Shown here one piece after another: positions 24,931-32,968 of a DNA stretch of 64,000 bases. The notes under the pieces are model-generated. The model was not told the DNA's origin and did not search any database. It saw nothing but the letters and a program-made list of their open reading frames with translations. Both the position numbers and the translations under genes were made by a program. Numbering within the stretch: the stretch's first letter is position 1; every line of letters begins with the position of its first letter. The stretch comes from VRUE01 sp963715625 (GTDB lineage Bacteria > Actinomycetota > Thermoleophilia > Solirubrobacterales > 70-9): positions 310,001 to 374,000 of the forward strand of contig OY970260.1 of NCBI GenBank assembly GCA_963715625.1, read 5' to 3'.

Positions 24931-26796
24931 CTAGGTCGCGTAGCGGTCGAACCAGAGCGTGAAGGCCATCAGGCCCCAGAGCTGGCGGCTGAGGTCCTCT
25001 TTTCCCGCGCAGTGGGCGTCGATCAGCGGCGTCACCGCCGCCGGGTCGAGGCAGCCCTGGCGCTCGAGCGTGGCCGCTGAGAGCGTCTCGCGGGCGAAGG
25101 GCTCCAGCGGCCCGCGCAGCCAGCCGGCCAGCGGGATCGAGAAGCCCTGCTTGGGGCCCCGCAGTATCTCCTTGGGCAGCAGCGGCGCCAGAGCGCTGCG
25201 CAGCAGCCGCTTCTTCGCCGTGCCCCGCACCTTGAGCGGCGTGGCGAGGCCGAAGGCGAGCTCGGCGACGTGCTCGTCGAGGAACGGCACGCGCAGCTCC
25301 AGGGAGTGGGCCATGCTCGAGCGGTCCGTCTTCACCAGCAGGTCGTCGACCAGGTAGATGCCGAGGTCAACGTCCTGGAAGCGCGCCAGCGGCTCGGCCC
25401 CGGCCGTCTCGGCGTAGCGCTCGCGGTAGAGGTCAACCGGGTCCCACGCGGTGTCCATCCCCGGCAGCAGGGCGCTGCGCTGCGCTGGGGAGAAGATCTC
25501 CTTCCAGGCGTGATGGCGCTCCAGCGGCGGCAGGTGGGCGCCGCGGGCGAAGCGCTTCGCCTTGTAGTCGAAGCTGGCCTTGGCGTCGGAGCTGGGCAGG
25601 GCCTCGATCAGGGGCGCGGCGACGCGGGCGAGCCAGCCGACGCGCGGAGCCAGCAGGTCGGCCACATAGGTGTAGTAGCCGCCGAAGAGCTCGTCGCCGC
25701 CCTCGCCAGAGAGCGCCACCTTGACCTCACCGGCAGCCAGCTCCGAGACGAGGTAGGTGGGGATCGCCGAGGAGTCGCCGAAGGGCTCGTCGAAGGCCTC
25801 GACCAGCTTCGGCAGGAGCTCGGCCGCATCGGGCCGCAGGACCAGCTCGTGGTGATCGGTGCCGTAGCGCTCGGCGATGAGGCGGGCGCGAGAGAGCTCG
25901 TCGAAGCTCGCCTCCTCGAAGCCGATCGAAAAGGTCTTCAACCCCTGCCCCTCCTCCCCAGCCGCCAGCGCAGCCAGGCCGGCGGAGTCGACGCCGCCGG
26001 AGAGCAGCACGCCGACCGGGACGTCGGCGACCAGGTGAGCGCGCACCGAGTCGCGCAGCGTCTCGCGCAGCTCCTCGGCCAGATCCGCCTCGGGCCCCTT
26101 CCTGACCCGCTCGGCCGGCACGGGGCCGGGCCGCGCGTAGCGGTGCTCGCCCAGCTCCCCGTCGCGCCAGCTGAGCGAGGTCCCAGGCGGCAGCTTGCGC
26201 GCCTCGGCGAAGATCGTCAACGGCGCCGGGATCGAGTTGAAGGCGAGGAAGGCGGAGGCGGCACGCGGGTCGATCCGGCGCGAGAAGCCAGGCACCTCGA
26301 GCATCGCCTTGAGCTCCGAGGCGAAGGTGAGGGTCCCGCCGGCGAGGCGGTAGTAGAGCGGCTTGATGCCGAAGCGGTCGCGGGCGAGCAGCAGGCGGCG
26401 CTCGCGCGAGTCCCAGATCGCGATGGCGAACATGCCGCGCAGGCGCTCGAGAAAGCCGTCGCCGTACTCCTCGTAGAGGTGGACCAGGACCTCGGTGTCC
26501 GAGGCGGTGGCGAAGCGGTGCCCGGCCCGCTCCAGCTCGCGGCGCAGCTCGCGGTAGTTGTAGATCTCGCCGTTCTGGACGACGACGACGCTGCCGTCCT
26601 CGTTGGCGATCGGCTGGCGGCCGCCGTCGAGGTCGATGATCGAGAGTCGCCGGGCGGCGAGGACCGCCTGGCCTCCGTCGAAGAGCCCGTCGCTGTCGGG
26701 CCCGCGGTGGACGAGGCGGCTGTTCATCCGCGCGACGACCTCGGCTTCGGGGGCCGCGCCGTGCTCCGAGGAGACCATCCCGCAGATGCCGCACAC
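24931..26796 (-). CDS. asnB: Glutamine-dependent asparagine synthase-like amidotransferase
   Basis: The 621-residue protein starts at GTG 26796 with the nucleophile cysteine right after it (MCGICGMVSS). The class II glutaminase domain runs to about residue 200 (RLVHRGPDSDG, QNGEIYNYRELR), followed by the ATP-pyrophosphatase synthase domain (VGVLLSGGVDSAG, SGEGGDELFGGYYTY). It can make asparagine, but in glycan clusters such enzymes often amidate uronic acids or other carboxyl groups. Next to WecA and sugar transferase genes, and with ugd nearby, the second role is plausible. A tail of about 60 bases separates it from the sugar transferase. Confidence 0.9.
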   Translation of the reverse strand: MCGICGMVSSEHGAAPEAEVVARMNSRLVHRGPDSDGLFDGGQAVLAARRLSIIDLDGGRQPIANEDGSVVVVQNGEIYNYRELRRELERAGHRFATASDTEVLVHLYEEYGDGFLERLRGMFAIAIWDSRERRLLLARDRFGIKPLYYRLAGGTLTFASELKAMLEVPGFSRRIDPRAASAFLAFNSIPAPLTIFAEARKLPPGTSLSWRDGELGEHRYARPGPVPAERVRKGPEADLAEELRETLRDSVRAHLVADVPVGVLLSGGVDSAGLAALAAGEEGQGLKTFSIGFEEASFDELSRARLIAERYGTDHHELVLRPDAAELLPKLVEAFDEPFGDSSAIPTYLVSELAAGEVKVALSGEGGDELFGGYYTYVADLLAPRVGWLARVAAPLIEALPSSDAKASFDYKAKRFARGAHLPPLERHHAWKEIFSPAQRSALLPGMDTAWDPVDLYRERYAETAGAEPLARFQDVDLGIYLVDDLLVKTDRSSMAHSLELRVPFLDEHVAELAFGLATPLKVRGTAKKRLLRSALAPLLPKEILRGPKQGFSIPLAGWLRGPLEPFARETLSAATLERQGCLDPAAVTPLIDAHCAGKEDLSRQLWGLMAFTLWFDRYAT

Positions 26797-26809
26797 AGGC
26801 GGCAGTCTC

Positions 26810-27358
26810 TCAGCCGATGGGGCTGGAGACCGCGGGGCCGCGGCCGATCACCTTGGTGACGGTGGCGAAGAGGACGCGGAGGTAGAGGCCGACCGAGCGG
26901 TCCGCGATGTACTCCATGTCGTGGGCGAGCTTGTTGGCCCACGACTCCTCGCGGGTCACGCGGGTCTGGGCGAAGCCGGTGACGCCGGGGCGGACGACGA
27001 GCCGCTGCCAGTACTGGGGGATCTCCTCGCAGAGCTCGGTGAAGAAGGCGGGCCGGACCGGGCGCGGGCCGACCACCGCCATCTCGCCGCGCAGGACGTT
27101 CCACAGCTGCGGCACCTCGTCGAGGTGGGTCTTGCGCAGCGCCCGGCCGACGAGGGTGACCTCGACTTCGGTGCGGCGCGAGAGCTCCTCGCCCAGGTAG
27201 GGGCCGAGCCGCTCCTCGGCGTCCGGGGCCAGGGTGCGGAACTTGTACATCCAGAAGAGCTGGCCGGCGCGGCCGACGCGGGCGCCCCGGTAGAAGACCG
27301 GGCGGCCCGAGGTGAGCGCGATCGCCGCCGCGACGAGCGCCAGGACCGGCGCGAGCAC
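26810..27358 (-). CDS. Bactoprenyl-phosphate sugar transferase (WbaP/WcaJ type), start unclear
   Basis: The recognisable core has PVFYRGARVGRAGQLFWMYK, FRT, DEVPQLWNVLRGEMAVVGPR and RPGVTGFAQTRV, diagnostic of enzymes that place the first sugar-1-phosphate on undecaprenyl phosphate. The only standard start codon is GTG 27358, but homologous-looking residues (RPVDLLLRALDVAIASLVLA) continue upstream to about 27420 in the same frame. No ATG, GTG or TTG occurs in that frame back to the end of the DUF354 gene. Deleting one base of the TT at 27496-27497 would fuse the two genes in frame. The product from 27358 is 182 residues and lacks part of the first membrane helix. Confidence 0.75.
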   Translation of the reverse strand: MLAPVLALVAAAIALTSGRPVFYRGARVGRAGQLFWMYKFRTLAPDAEERLGPYLGEELSRRTEVEVTLVGRALRKTHLDEVPQLWNVLRGEMAVVGPRPVRPAFFTELCEEIPQYWQRLVVRPGVTGFAQTRVTREESWANKLAHDMEYIADRSVGLYLRVLFATVTKVIGRGPAVSSPIG

Positions 27359-27491
27359 GGCGAGGACCAGCGAGGCGATCGCGACGTCGAGGGCGCGCAG
27401 GAGGAGGTCGACGGGACGCGACTCCCCGTCGCCGGCGAGCGCGAGGAGGCGGTCGAGCTCGGCTCGAGTCCCCTCGTCCCCGGTGAGCGGG

Positions 27492-28532
27492 TCAGTTGGC
27501 GATGTAGGTCTCCGCTGGATGAGCGCCTCCGACGGTACCGAGGATGGTCTCGACCAGCCCGGACGGGTCGCGTTTCGTCGGGACCGCTCCCGCCCCGCGC
27601 TTCTCGAGCTCGATCGCGCGCGGGTCGGTCAGCGGCCGCAGCCGCCCGGAGCGGATAAGCGCTTCGTCGACGCCGCCGAGGCGACCGCCGTAGGTCGTGT
27701 AGACCGGGACGCCGAGCGCCGCCGCCTCGCGGTTCATCGTCCCGCCGGCGGAGACGACCAGGTCGGCGAGGGCGACCAGGCTCTGCGCCTCGACCGCGCC
27801 GGGCGGGACGATCAGCGAGGGCAGCTCGAGGCTCTCGACCAGCTGGCGCTGGGCCGCGGTGCGCGGCAGGACGACCGCATGCACGCCGCTGTCGTGGCCG
27901 AGGCGGGCGAGGACCTTGGGGAAGAGCGGGTTGGACTTGCGGTGGTAGAGCGAGACGTCGGGGGGCGGGCGCACGATCACGACGACGCGCGAGGTGTCGA
28001 CGCCGAGGCGGGTGAGGGCGTCCGGGTCGGGCTCGAAGTCGTAGAGGTAGTACTCCTCCTTCAGCCCCGGGTAGGGGAAGAGCTTCTCGGGGCGGACGCC
28101 GAAGCGGCGCAGGCGCTCGGCCGGCACCGAGTCGGGGAACATCACCCGGCGGGCGAGCCGGCAGCCGATGTGGTGCTGGGTGACCGCGTACTCGTAGTCG
28201 TGCATGTTCGCCTCGGGGACGCCGAGGACTCGCGAGGCGATCGCGAGGTCGTTGGAGCCGTGGGCGAGGGCGAGGTCGAAGGAGCGCTCGCGCCCGAAGC
28301 GGACCATCGCCGCCGTGCGGGCACCGAGTCGGTAGCCCTTGCGCAGCCGCGAGGCGCCCCCGTGGCGCCCGATCGGCGTGTGCTCCATGCCGTGGATCTC
28401 GAGCAGCGCCTGGGTCTGGGCGTAGTCGCGCGAGGTGACCTGCACCGCGTGCCCGCGCTCCCGCAGCCGCTCGATGATCGGGCGCAGCACCAGCACATGC
28501 GCCGGCGCGCTCATGTCCACCCAGATGTCCAC
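27492..28532 (-). CDS. DUF354 family protein, putative glycosyltransferase-like
   Basis: The 346-residue protein begins MDIWVDMSAPAHVLVLRPII and shows GSNDLAIASRVLGVPE, an EYAVTQHH stretch, and SAGGTMNREAAALGVPVYTT near the C terminus. That is the two-domain GT-B-like layout of the DUF354 family. Its members are found in surface-glycan clusters and their activity is not established. It lies four bases after glyA and runs into the sugar transferase. The C-terminal end (ETYIAN then stop) may be artificial if the base doubling at 27496-27497 is an error. Confidence 0.8.
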   Translation of the reverse strand: MDIWVDMSAPAHVLVLRPIIERLRERGHAVQVTSRDYAQTQALLEIHGMEHTPIGRHGGASRLRKGYRLGARTAAMVRFGRERSFDLALAHGSNDLAIASRVLGVPEANMHDYEYAVTQHHIGCRLARRVMFPDSVPAERLRRFGVRPEKLFPYPGLKEEYYLYDFEPDPDALTRLGVDTSRVVVIVRPPPDVSLYHRKSNPLFPKVLARLGHDSGVHAVVLPRTAAQRQLVESLELPSLIVPPGAVEAQSLVALADLVVSAGGTMNREAAALGVPVYTTYGGRLGGVDEALIRSGRLRPLTDPRAIELEKRGAGAVPTKRDPSGLVETILGTVGGAHPAETYIAN

Positions 28533-28535
28533 GCC

Positions 28536-29816
28536 TCAGACGGCGGCTGCCGCGAGCTGCGGGTAGAGCGGGTAGCGCTCCATCAGGGCGCGGGTGCGCT
28601 CGGAGAGGGCGTCCTTCTGCGCCTCGAAGTCCTCCGAGAGGGCGGTGGCGATAACCGAGGCGATCTCGGCCATGTCCTCCTCGACGAAGCCCCGGGTGGT
28701 GAGGGCCGGGGTGCCGATGCGCAGGCCCGAGGGGTTCATCGGCGGCCGCGGGTCGAAGGGGATCGCGTTGCGGTTGACGGTGACGCCGACCTCCTCGAGG
28801 CGGTCCTGCGCCTCCTTGCCGTCAAGCCCGAGCGGGGTGAGGTCGACCAGGAGGAGGTGGACGTCGGTGCCCCCGGTGAGGACCTCGACCCCCTCCTCGA
28901 TCAGGCCGGCGGCGAGCGCTTGGGCGTTGGCGATCGTCTGGCGCTGGCGGGCGCGGAACTGCTCGCTGGCGGCGATCCGCATCGCCACCGCCTTGGCGGC
29001 GATCGTGTGCATCAGCGGGCCGCCCTGCTGGCCGGGGAAGACCGCCAGGTCGACGGCGTATTTGTGCTCCTCGCGGCAGAGGATCAGGCCGCTGCGCGGG
29101 CCGCAGAGCGTCTTGTGGATAGTCGAGGTGACGACGTCGGCGAAGGGCACCGGGTTGGGGTGCTCGCCGGCGGCGACGAGGCCGGCGAAGTGCGCCATGT
29201 CGACCATCAGCTTGGCGCCGACCGAGTCGGCGACCTGGCGGAAGGCGGCGAAGTCGAGCTGGCGCGGGTAGGCCGACCAGCCGGCGACGATCAGCTTCGG
29301 CCGGTGCTCCTCGGCCAGGCGCGCGACAGCCTCCATGTCGACCCGCAGGTCCTCCCTGCTGACCTCGTAGGCGACGACCTCGTAGAGCTTGCCCGAGGCG
29401 TTCAGCTTCATCCCGTGGGTGAGGTGGCCGCCGTGGTCCAGGGCCATGCCCATGATCTTGTCGCCGGGCTCGAGCAGGGCCATATAGGCGGCGTTGTTGG
29501 CCTGGGCCCCGGCGTGGGGCTGGACGTTGGCGTGCTCGGCGCCGAACAGCTCCTTGGCGCGGTCGATCGCCAGCTGCTCGCCGATGTCGACCTGCTCGCA
29601 GCCGCCGTAGTAGCGGTGACCCGGATAGCCCTCGGCGTACTTGTTGGTCAGCACCGAGCCGACCGCTTCCAGCACCGCCTGCGGCACGAAGTTCTCCGAG
29701 GCGATCATCTCCAGCGTGTTCTGCTGGCGCCGCAGCTCGCCGTCCAGCACCGCGGCGATCTCGGGATCGACCTCGGAGAGGGGCGCAGCCTGGAGGTTCT
29801 CGGGCAGCTCTGCCAT
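28536..29816 (-). CDS. glyA: Serine hydroxymethyltransferase
   Basis: The 426-residue PLP enzyme interconverts serine and glycine with tetrahydrofolate. Conserved parts are TLEMIASENFVPQAVLEAVG, NKYAEGYPGHRYYGGCE, HGGHLTHGM, VDMAHFAGLVAAG and the PLP-lysine region VTSTIHKTLCGPRSGLI. ATG 29816 gives the usual N terminus; a TTG at 29834 is possible. It faces the lysyl-oxidase-like gene with only 41 bases between starts and leads into the glycan run with a three-base gap. Confidence 0.96.
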   Translation of the reverse strand: MAELPENLQAAPLSEVDPEIAAVLDGELRRQQNTLEMIASENFVPQAVLEAVGSVLTNKYAEGYPGHRYYGGCEQVDIGEQLAIDRAKELFGAEHANVQPHAGAQANNAAYMALLEPGDKIMGMALDHGGHLTHGMKLNASGKLYEVVAYEVSREDLRVDMEAVARLAEEHRPKLIVAGWSAYPRQLDFAAFRQVADSVGAKLMVDMAHFAGLVAAGEHPNPVPFADVVTSTIHKTLCGPRSGLILCREEHKYAVDLAVFPGQQGGPLMHTIAAKAVAMRIAASEQFRARQRQTIANAQALAAGLIEEGVEVLTGGTDVHLLLVDLTPLGLDGKEAQDRLEEVGVTVNRNAIPFDPRPPMNPSGLRIGTPALTTRGFVEEDMAEIASVIATALSEDFEAQKDALSERTRALMERYPLYPQLAAAAV

Positions 29817-29857
29817 CGGTGCCGACGATACCAACGGCCCTGGATAACCTGAGCCGG

Positions 29858-30640
29858 GTGAGACGCCGCCTCTCGCTGCTCACGGCCGCTGCCTGCCTGG
29901 CGCTCGGCTCTCATGCTGCGGGCGCCGCTGCCACTGAAAATCCCTGCGAAGGGCCGGAAGCGCCGATGCTCCTCTGCCCGGACCTGAAGGTCGGGCCGGC
30001 CGCCGACCTCTTCGTCGAGCACGGAGGCGGTGGGTACGGATACGGAGGCGGCGCGCTGCTTCACGCCGGCAACGACATCCGCTCCCGCGGCCGCGGGCCG
30101 ATGGAGCTGCGCGGCCAGCGTTACAGGCGCAACTGGATGCGCGCAAACCAGGCGATCTACCGGGTCGGCGGCGGAGTGAGCGTCTTCCGCACCGAGGCGC
30201 AGCTCCACTTCTACAGCGTCGGCTACGAGTACGGGGGCTCCTACTGGAAGGTGCACGACCCGCTCAGCATGGAGATCTGGACGCTGGGAGAGGACCGCCA
30301 GCCACTGGAACGCGTGCGCAAGGGACCGAAGGTCTTCTACTGCTTCCGCGACCTCGAGCGCACCCGGGCAATGCAGGGCTCACCCGATCGCCGCGCCTAC
30401 CCGGCCTGCAGCCAGGACCCGAGCCGCGAGCGAGTCCGCCTCGGCACTTCGGTGGGCTGGTCGGACATCTACCCCTCCGACTACGACCGCCAGTGGGTCA
30501 ACGTCAGTGGCCTGCGCGGCTGCTTCGCCTTCGTCATGCGGGTCGACCCGGAGAACGTCCTCTATGAGTCCAACGAGCGCAACAACCGCTCGGTCCGGAT
30601 CGTCCGGCTCCCCTACCGCGACGGTCCGCGGCACTGCTAG
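29858..30640 (+). CDS. Secreted lysyl-oxidase-like protein
   Basis: The 260-residue product starts at GTG 29858 with a signal peptide (RRRLSLLTAAACLALGSHA, cleavage likely after AGAAA). The mature part has the pattern of bacterial lysyl-oxidase-like proteins: LLCPDLKVGPAADLFVE, a GPMELRG turn, QLHFYSVGYEY, KVFYCFRDLERT, YPACSQD, GTSVGWSDIYPSDYDRQWVN and ESNERNNRSVRI. The histidine-rich copper site of animal enzymes (HxHxH) is not evident; only the single His of LHFY lies in that region. So catalytic activity is doubtful. Five or six cysteines could form disulfides. Confidence 0.72.
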   Translation: MRRRLSLLTAAACLALGSHAAGAAATENPCEGPEAPMLLCPDLKVGPAADLFVEHGGGGYGYGGGALLHAGNDIRSRGRGPMELRGQRYRRNWMRANQAIYRVGGGVSVFRTEAQLHFYSVGYEYGGSYWKVHDPLSMEIWTLGEDRQPLERVRKGPKVFYCFRDLERTRAMQGSPDRRAYPACSQDPSRERVRLGTSVGWSDIYPSDYDRQWVNVSGLRGCFAFVMRVDPENVLYESNERNNRSVRIVRLPYRDGPRHC

Positions 30641-30671
30641 CCGCGACAGCGACGGGGGAGGCCACCTCGAA

Positions 30672-30902
30672 TTACAGCGAGTCCCGGCGGGTCTGCCGAT
30701 CGGTGCGATTCCGGGGCGGGAGCTGGTCTTCCGACATCACGCGATGGCCGACATAGCAACCACCGGCAATCGCAAACGCGGTTATGGCTGCGAAAAAGGC
30801 GCTGGGCCCAGCACCGGCGAGGTTCAAAGCCGCATCGAGCGCGAGAATGGCCATGGCCATCACGGCAAAGGGAATCGACCACGAGCGGATCACGTTCACC
30901 AT
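30672..30902 (-). CDS. Tiny two-helix membrane protein, second gene of pair A
   Basis: I do not recognise a family. The 76-residue product (MVNVIRSWSIPFAVMAMAIL...) has two hydrophobic segments (about residues 10-30 and 35-55) and a basic, polar tail (PPRNRTDRQTRRDS). It starts at ATG 30902, one base after the stop of the other small gene. Its layout matches the 66-residue protein at 44555-44755: same start region length, two helices, Arg-rich tail. The region is less GC-rich than its surroundings. Confidence 0.55.
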   Translation of the reverse strand: MVNVIRSWSIPFAVMAMAILALDAALNLAGAGPSAFFAAITAFAIAGGCYVGHRVMSEDQLPPRNRTDRQTRRDSL

Positions 30903-30903
30903 C

Positions 30904-31119
30904 CTAGCCCCATATGAACTCGCCTACGAGGAGCACCACAGCCAGCGCCGCACCGACGAGAAAACCAACGGCGGTCACTCTCTCGACGCGATCGGGAGCC
31001 GCTCTGCAGAGAATTGCGTAAGCCCTGGCGATCCCGGCGAATACCCCGCTGAGCACCACGACGACGCCGGCTGCCCCGGAGACGAGATCCGTGAACGGAG
31101 CTGTGGACGCAGAGGCCAT
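30904..31119 (-). CDS. Tiny two-helix membrane protein, first gene of pair A
   Basis: The 71-residue product (MASASTAPFTDLVSGAAGVV...) has two hydrophobic helices separated by a charged turn (APDRVERV) and ends VGEFIWG. Its last 48 residues align without gaps to the 69-residue protein at 44767-44976, with about 13 identities by eye, including the charged turn and the ending. It is tightly coupled to the downstream small gene. Function unknown. Confidence 0.55.
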   Translation of the reverse strand: MASASTAPFTDLVSGAAGVVVVLSGVFAGIARAYAILCRAAPDRVERVTAVGFLVGAALAVVLLVGEFIWG

Positions 31120-31217
31120 CGTTCACGGCGGATCGTGAACTGACCCTGCGCACCCATGGCTCCTCCAATGTCACGACTTTGCACCGATCGACCCACCAAA
31201 CACGCGACAGCGCACAG

Positions 31218-32033
31218 CTAGCCACCAATCGGCGCCCTTGGGGTCGAGCCCCAGAAGACGACTGTCCCCAGCATCCCGATGATGTGGACGAGGATGATGT
31301 TGACCACCATCGACTGCGCCGTCGCGGTGCCGACGCCGACCGGGCCGCCCGAGGCCGTGTAGCCGTAGTAACAGCCGACGAGCACGATCGCGGTTGCCAT
31401 CACCAGTCCCTTGATCAGGCTGAAGCTGAGGTCGAGCGGGTCCTGGTACATCCAGAAGATCAGCAGGTAGCCGCCCGAGGACACGTCGCCGACCTGCTGG
31501 ACGACGGAGAAGTAGCTGGCGAAGTAGGCGACGCCGATGCCGACCAGGTAGAGGAACGGGATCGCGATCCAGGCCCCGAGCAGGCGGGTGGCGCAGAGGA
31601 AGGTGACCGGCTGGATCCCCATCACCTCGAGCGCGTCGATCTCGTCGGAGATCCGCATCGCGCCGAGCTCGGCGACGATCCCGGTCCCGACCTTGGCGGA
31701 GAGGATGTAGCCGAAGGCGTAGGGCAATCCCTCGCGCAGGTCGCAGTAGGCGGAGAAGAGGCCGGCAAGCGAGGGGGCGCCGATCGAGCGGTTGAAGTAG
31801 GCGCCCTGGAGGCCGCACTGCAGGCCGAGGATGAAGACGAAGGCCCAGATCACGATCGCCGAGCCGAGGATCAGGATCCCGGCCTGGCGCAGGCTCTCGC
31901 CGAAGTAGCGAAGCACCCGGCCCGAGTAGACGTGGCCGGCGACGCGCGAGCCGAAGCGGGCGATCTCGCCGAAGGCGTCGAGCCATTCGCGCGGGACGTC
32001 GAGCCAGCCGATCATCGCTTCCCTGGCCCTCAT
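31218..32033 (-). CDS. MlaE/YrbE family ABC transporter permease (YrbE1B-like)
   Basis: The 271-residue integral membrane protein has about six hydrophobic segments and the family EQ-loop motif ISDEIDALEVMGIQPVTFL that contacts the ATPase. MlaE/YrbE permeases export or import lipids together with an ATPase and MCE-domain proteins; in actinobacteria two different YrbE proteins pair. ATG 32033 overlaps the stop of the other permease by four bases. No mce gene follows in this window, which is unusual. Confidence 0.88.
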   Translation of the reverse strand: MRAREAMIGWLDVPREWLDAFGEIARFGSRVAGHVYSGRVLRYFGESLRQAGILILGSAIVIWAFVFILGLQCGLQGAYFNRSIGAPSLAGLFSAYCDLREGLPYAFGYILSAKVGTGIVAELGAMRISDEIDALEVMGIQPVTFLCATRLLGAWIAIPFLYLVGIGVAYFASYFSVVQQVGDVSSGGYLLIFWMYQDPLDLSFSLIKGLVMATAIVLVGCYYGYTASGGPVGVGTATAQSMVVNIILVHIIGMLGTVVFWGSTPRAPIGG

Positions 32034-32821
32034 CGGATGCTCTGCAGTTCGGGGTTGGTGGCGAGCAGGATCGCGGTGAAGACGAAGTTGAAGAAGAAGA
32101 CCGCGACGAGGGCGATCACCACCGCCTGGTTGACCGCGCGGCCGACGCCCTCGGCGCCTCCGGACGCGGTCATCCCCTTGAAGGAGCAGACGACGGCGAT
32201 GATCGCGCCGAACATCGTGCACATCAGGATCGAGCCCCAGATGTCGGTGATCGAGGCGTTGGCGAAGAGGGTTGCGAAGAAGCCCCCCAGCGATTGCTTG
32301 TAGAGGAGCTCGGCGGCGATCCCGGCGGTGAGGCCGAAGACGATCGCGAAGACGTCGAGCAGCCCGGTGATGACCATCAGCGCCAGGAAGCGCGGCACGA
32401 CCAGGTTCTTGACCGGGTCGACGCCGAGCACCTGCAGGGCGTCGAGCTCCTCGCGGATCTTGCGGGCGCCGAGGTCGGCCGTGATCGCGGTGCCGGCGAC
32501 GCCGGCGACGACCACCGCGGTCACCAGCGGCCCGATCCAGCGGATCGCGGTCAGGACGAAGAAGCCGCCGAGCCGGTCGAGGGCGCCGAACAGCGAGAGC
32601 ACCCCCGCCGCCTGCAACCCGGGAGCGCCGAGGCAGAGGGCGAAGGTCGAGACCAGCAGCGGAAACCAGGAGAGCTTGAGCACGAAGAGGAACTGCCAGA
32701 CCAGCTCCTCGCCGTATGGGTAGGGCGGGCGCACCGCCGAGACGATCGTCTTCGCGGTGAGGATCATCATCTCCCCCACCTGCTCGAAGGCGGACTTGGC
32801 GGGCAGGAGGGCTCGGCTCAC
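32030..32821 (-). CDS. MlaE/YrbE family ABC transporter permease (YrbE1A-like)
   Basis: The 263-residue membrane protein shows the same family features: GTAITADLGARKIREELDAL (EQ loop, followed by QVLGVDPV), several hydrophobic helices, and TASGGAEGVGRAVNQAVV near the end, matching TASGGPVGVGTATAQSMV in its partner. It is the first gene of the permease pair. A long hairpin lies just upstream (32830-32878). Confidence 0.88.
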   Translation of the reverse strand: MSRALLPAKSAFEQVGEMMILTAKTIVSAVRPPYPYGEELVWQFLFVLKLSWFPLLVSTFALCLGAPGLQAAGVLSLFGALDRLGGFFVLTAIRWIGPLVTAVVVAGVAGTAITADLGARKIREELDALQVLGVDPVKNLVVPRFLALMVITGLLDVFAIVFGLTAGIAAELLYKQSLGGFFATLFANASITDIWGSILMCTMFGAIIAVVCSFKGMTASGGAEGVGRAVNQAVVIALVAVFFFNFVFTAILLATNPELQSIR

Positions 32822-32829
32822 AGGAGAAC

Positions 32830-32878
32830 CTTCCGGTGCGCTTTATCCCCGAATAGGGGGGGAAAGGCGCACCGGAAG
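32830..32878. repeat. Stem-loop between tsaC and the permease pair
   Basis: CTTCCGGTGCGC (32830-32841) pairs perfectly with 32867-32878. The stem can continue with CTTT/AAAG and CCCC/GGGG, closing a small loop around GAATA. It lies 3' of the prfA-prmC-tsaC run and just before the permease start, so it may end transcription of the former or shape the leader of the latter. Confidence 0.6.
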
Positions 32879-32968
32879 CGTCCCGCCTCCCGACAGCTGT
32901 TCCCCCCGCCCAGAGGGCTCCCGCCGCTCATCGGGCCGCAGCGTACTGTCCACCATGGCCGCGCTCGG

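Noticed and set aside
27312..29852. Very long open frame on the plus strand opposite glyA and DUF354
   Set aside because: Highly biased Gly/Ala/Arg/Asp composition and no domain; it is the antisense shadow of two clear genes on the minus strand.
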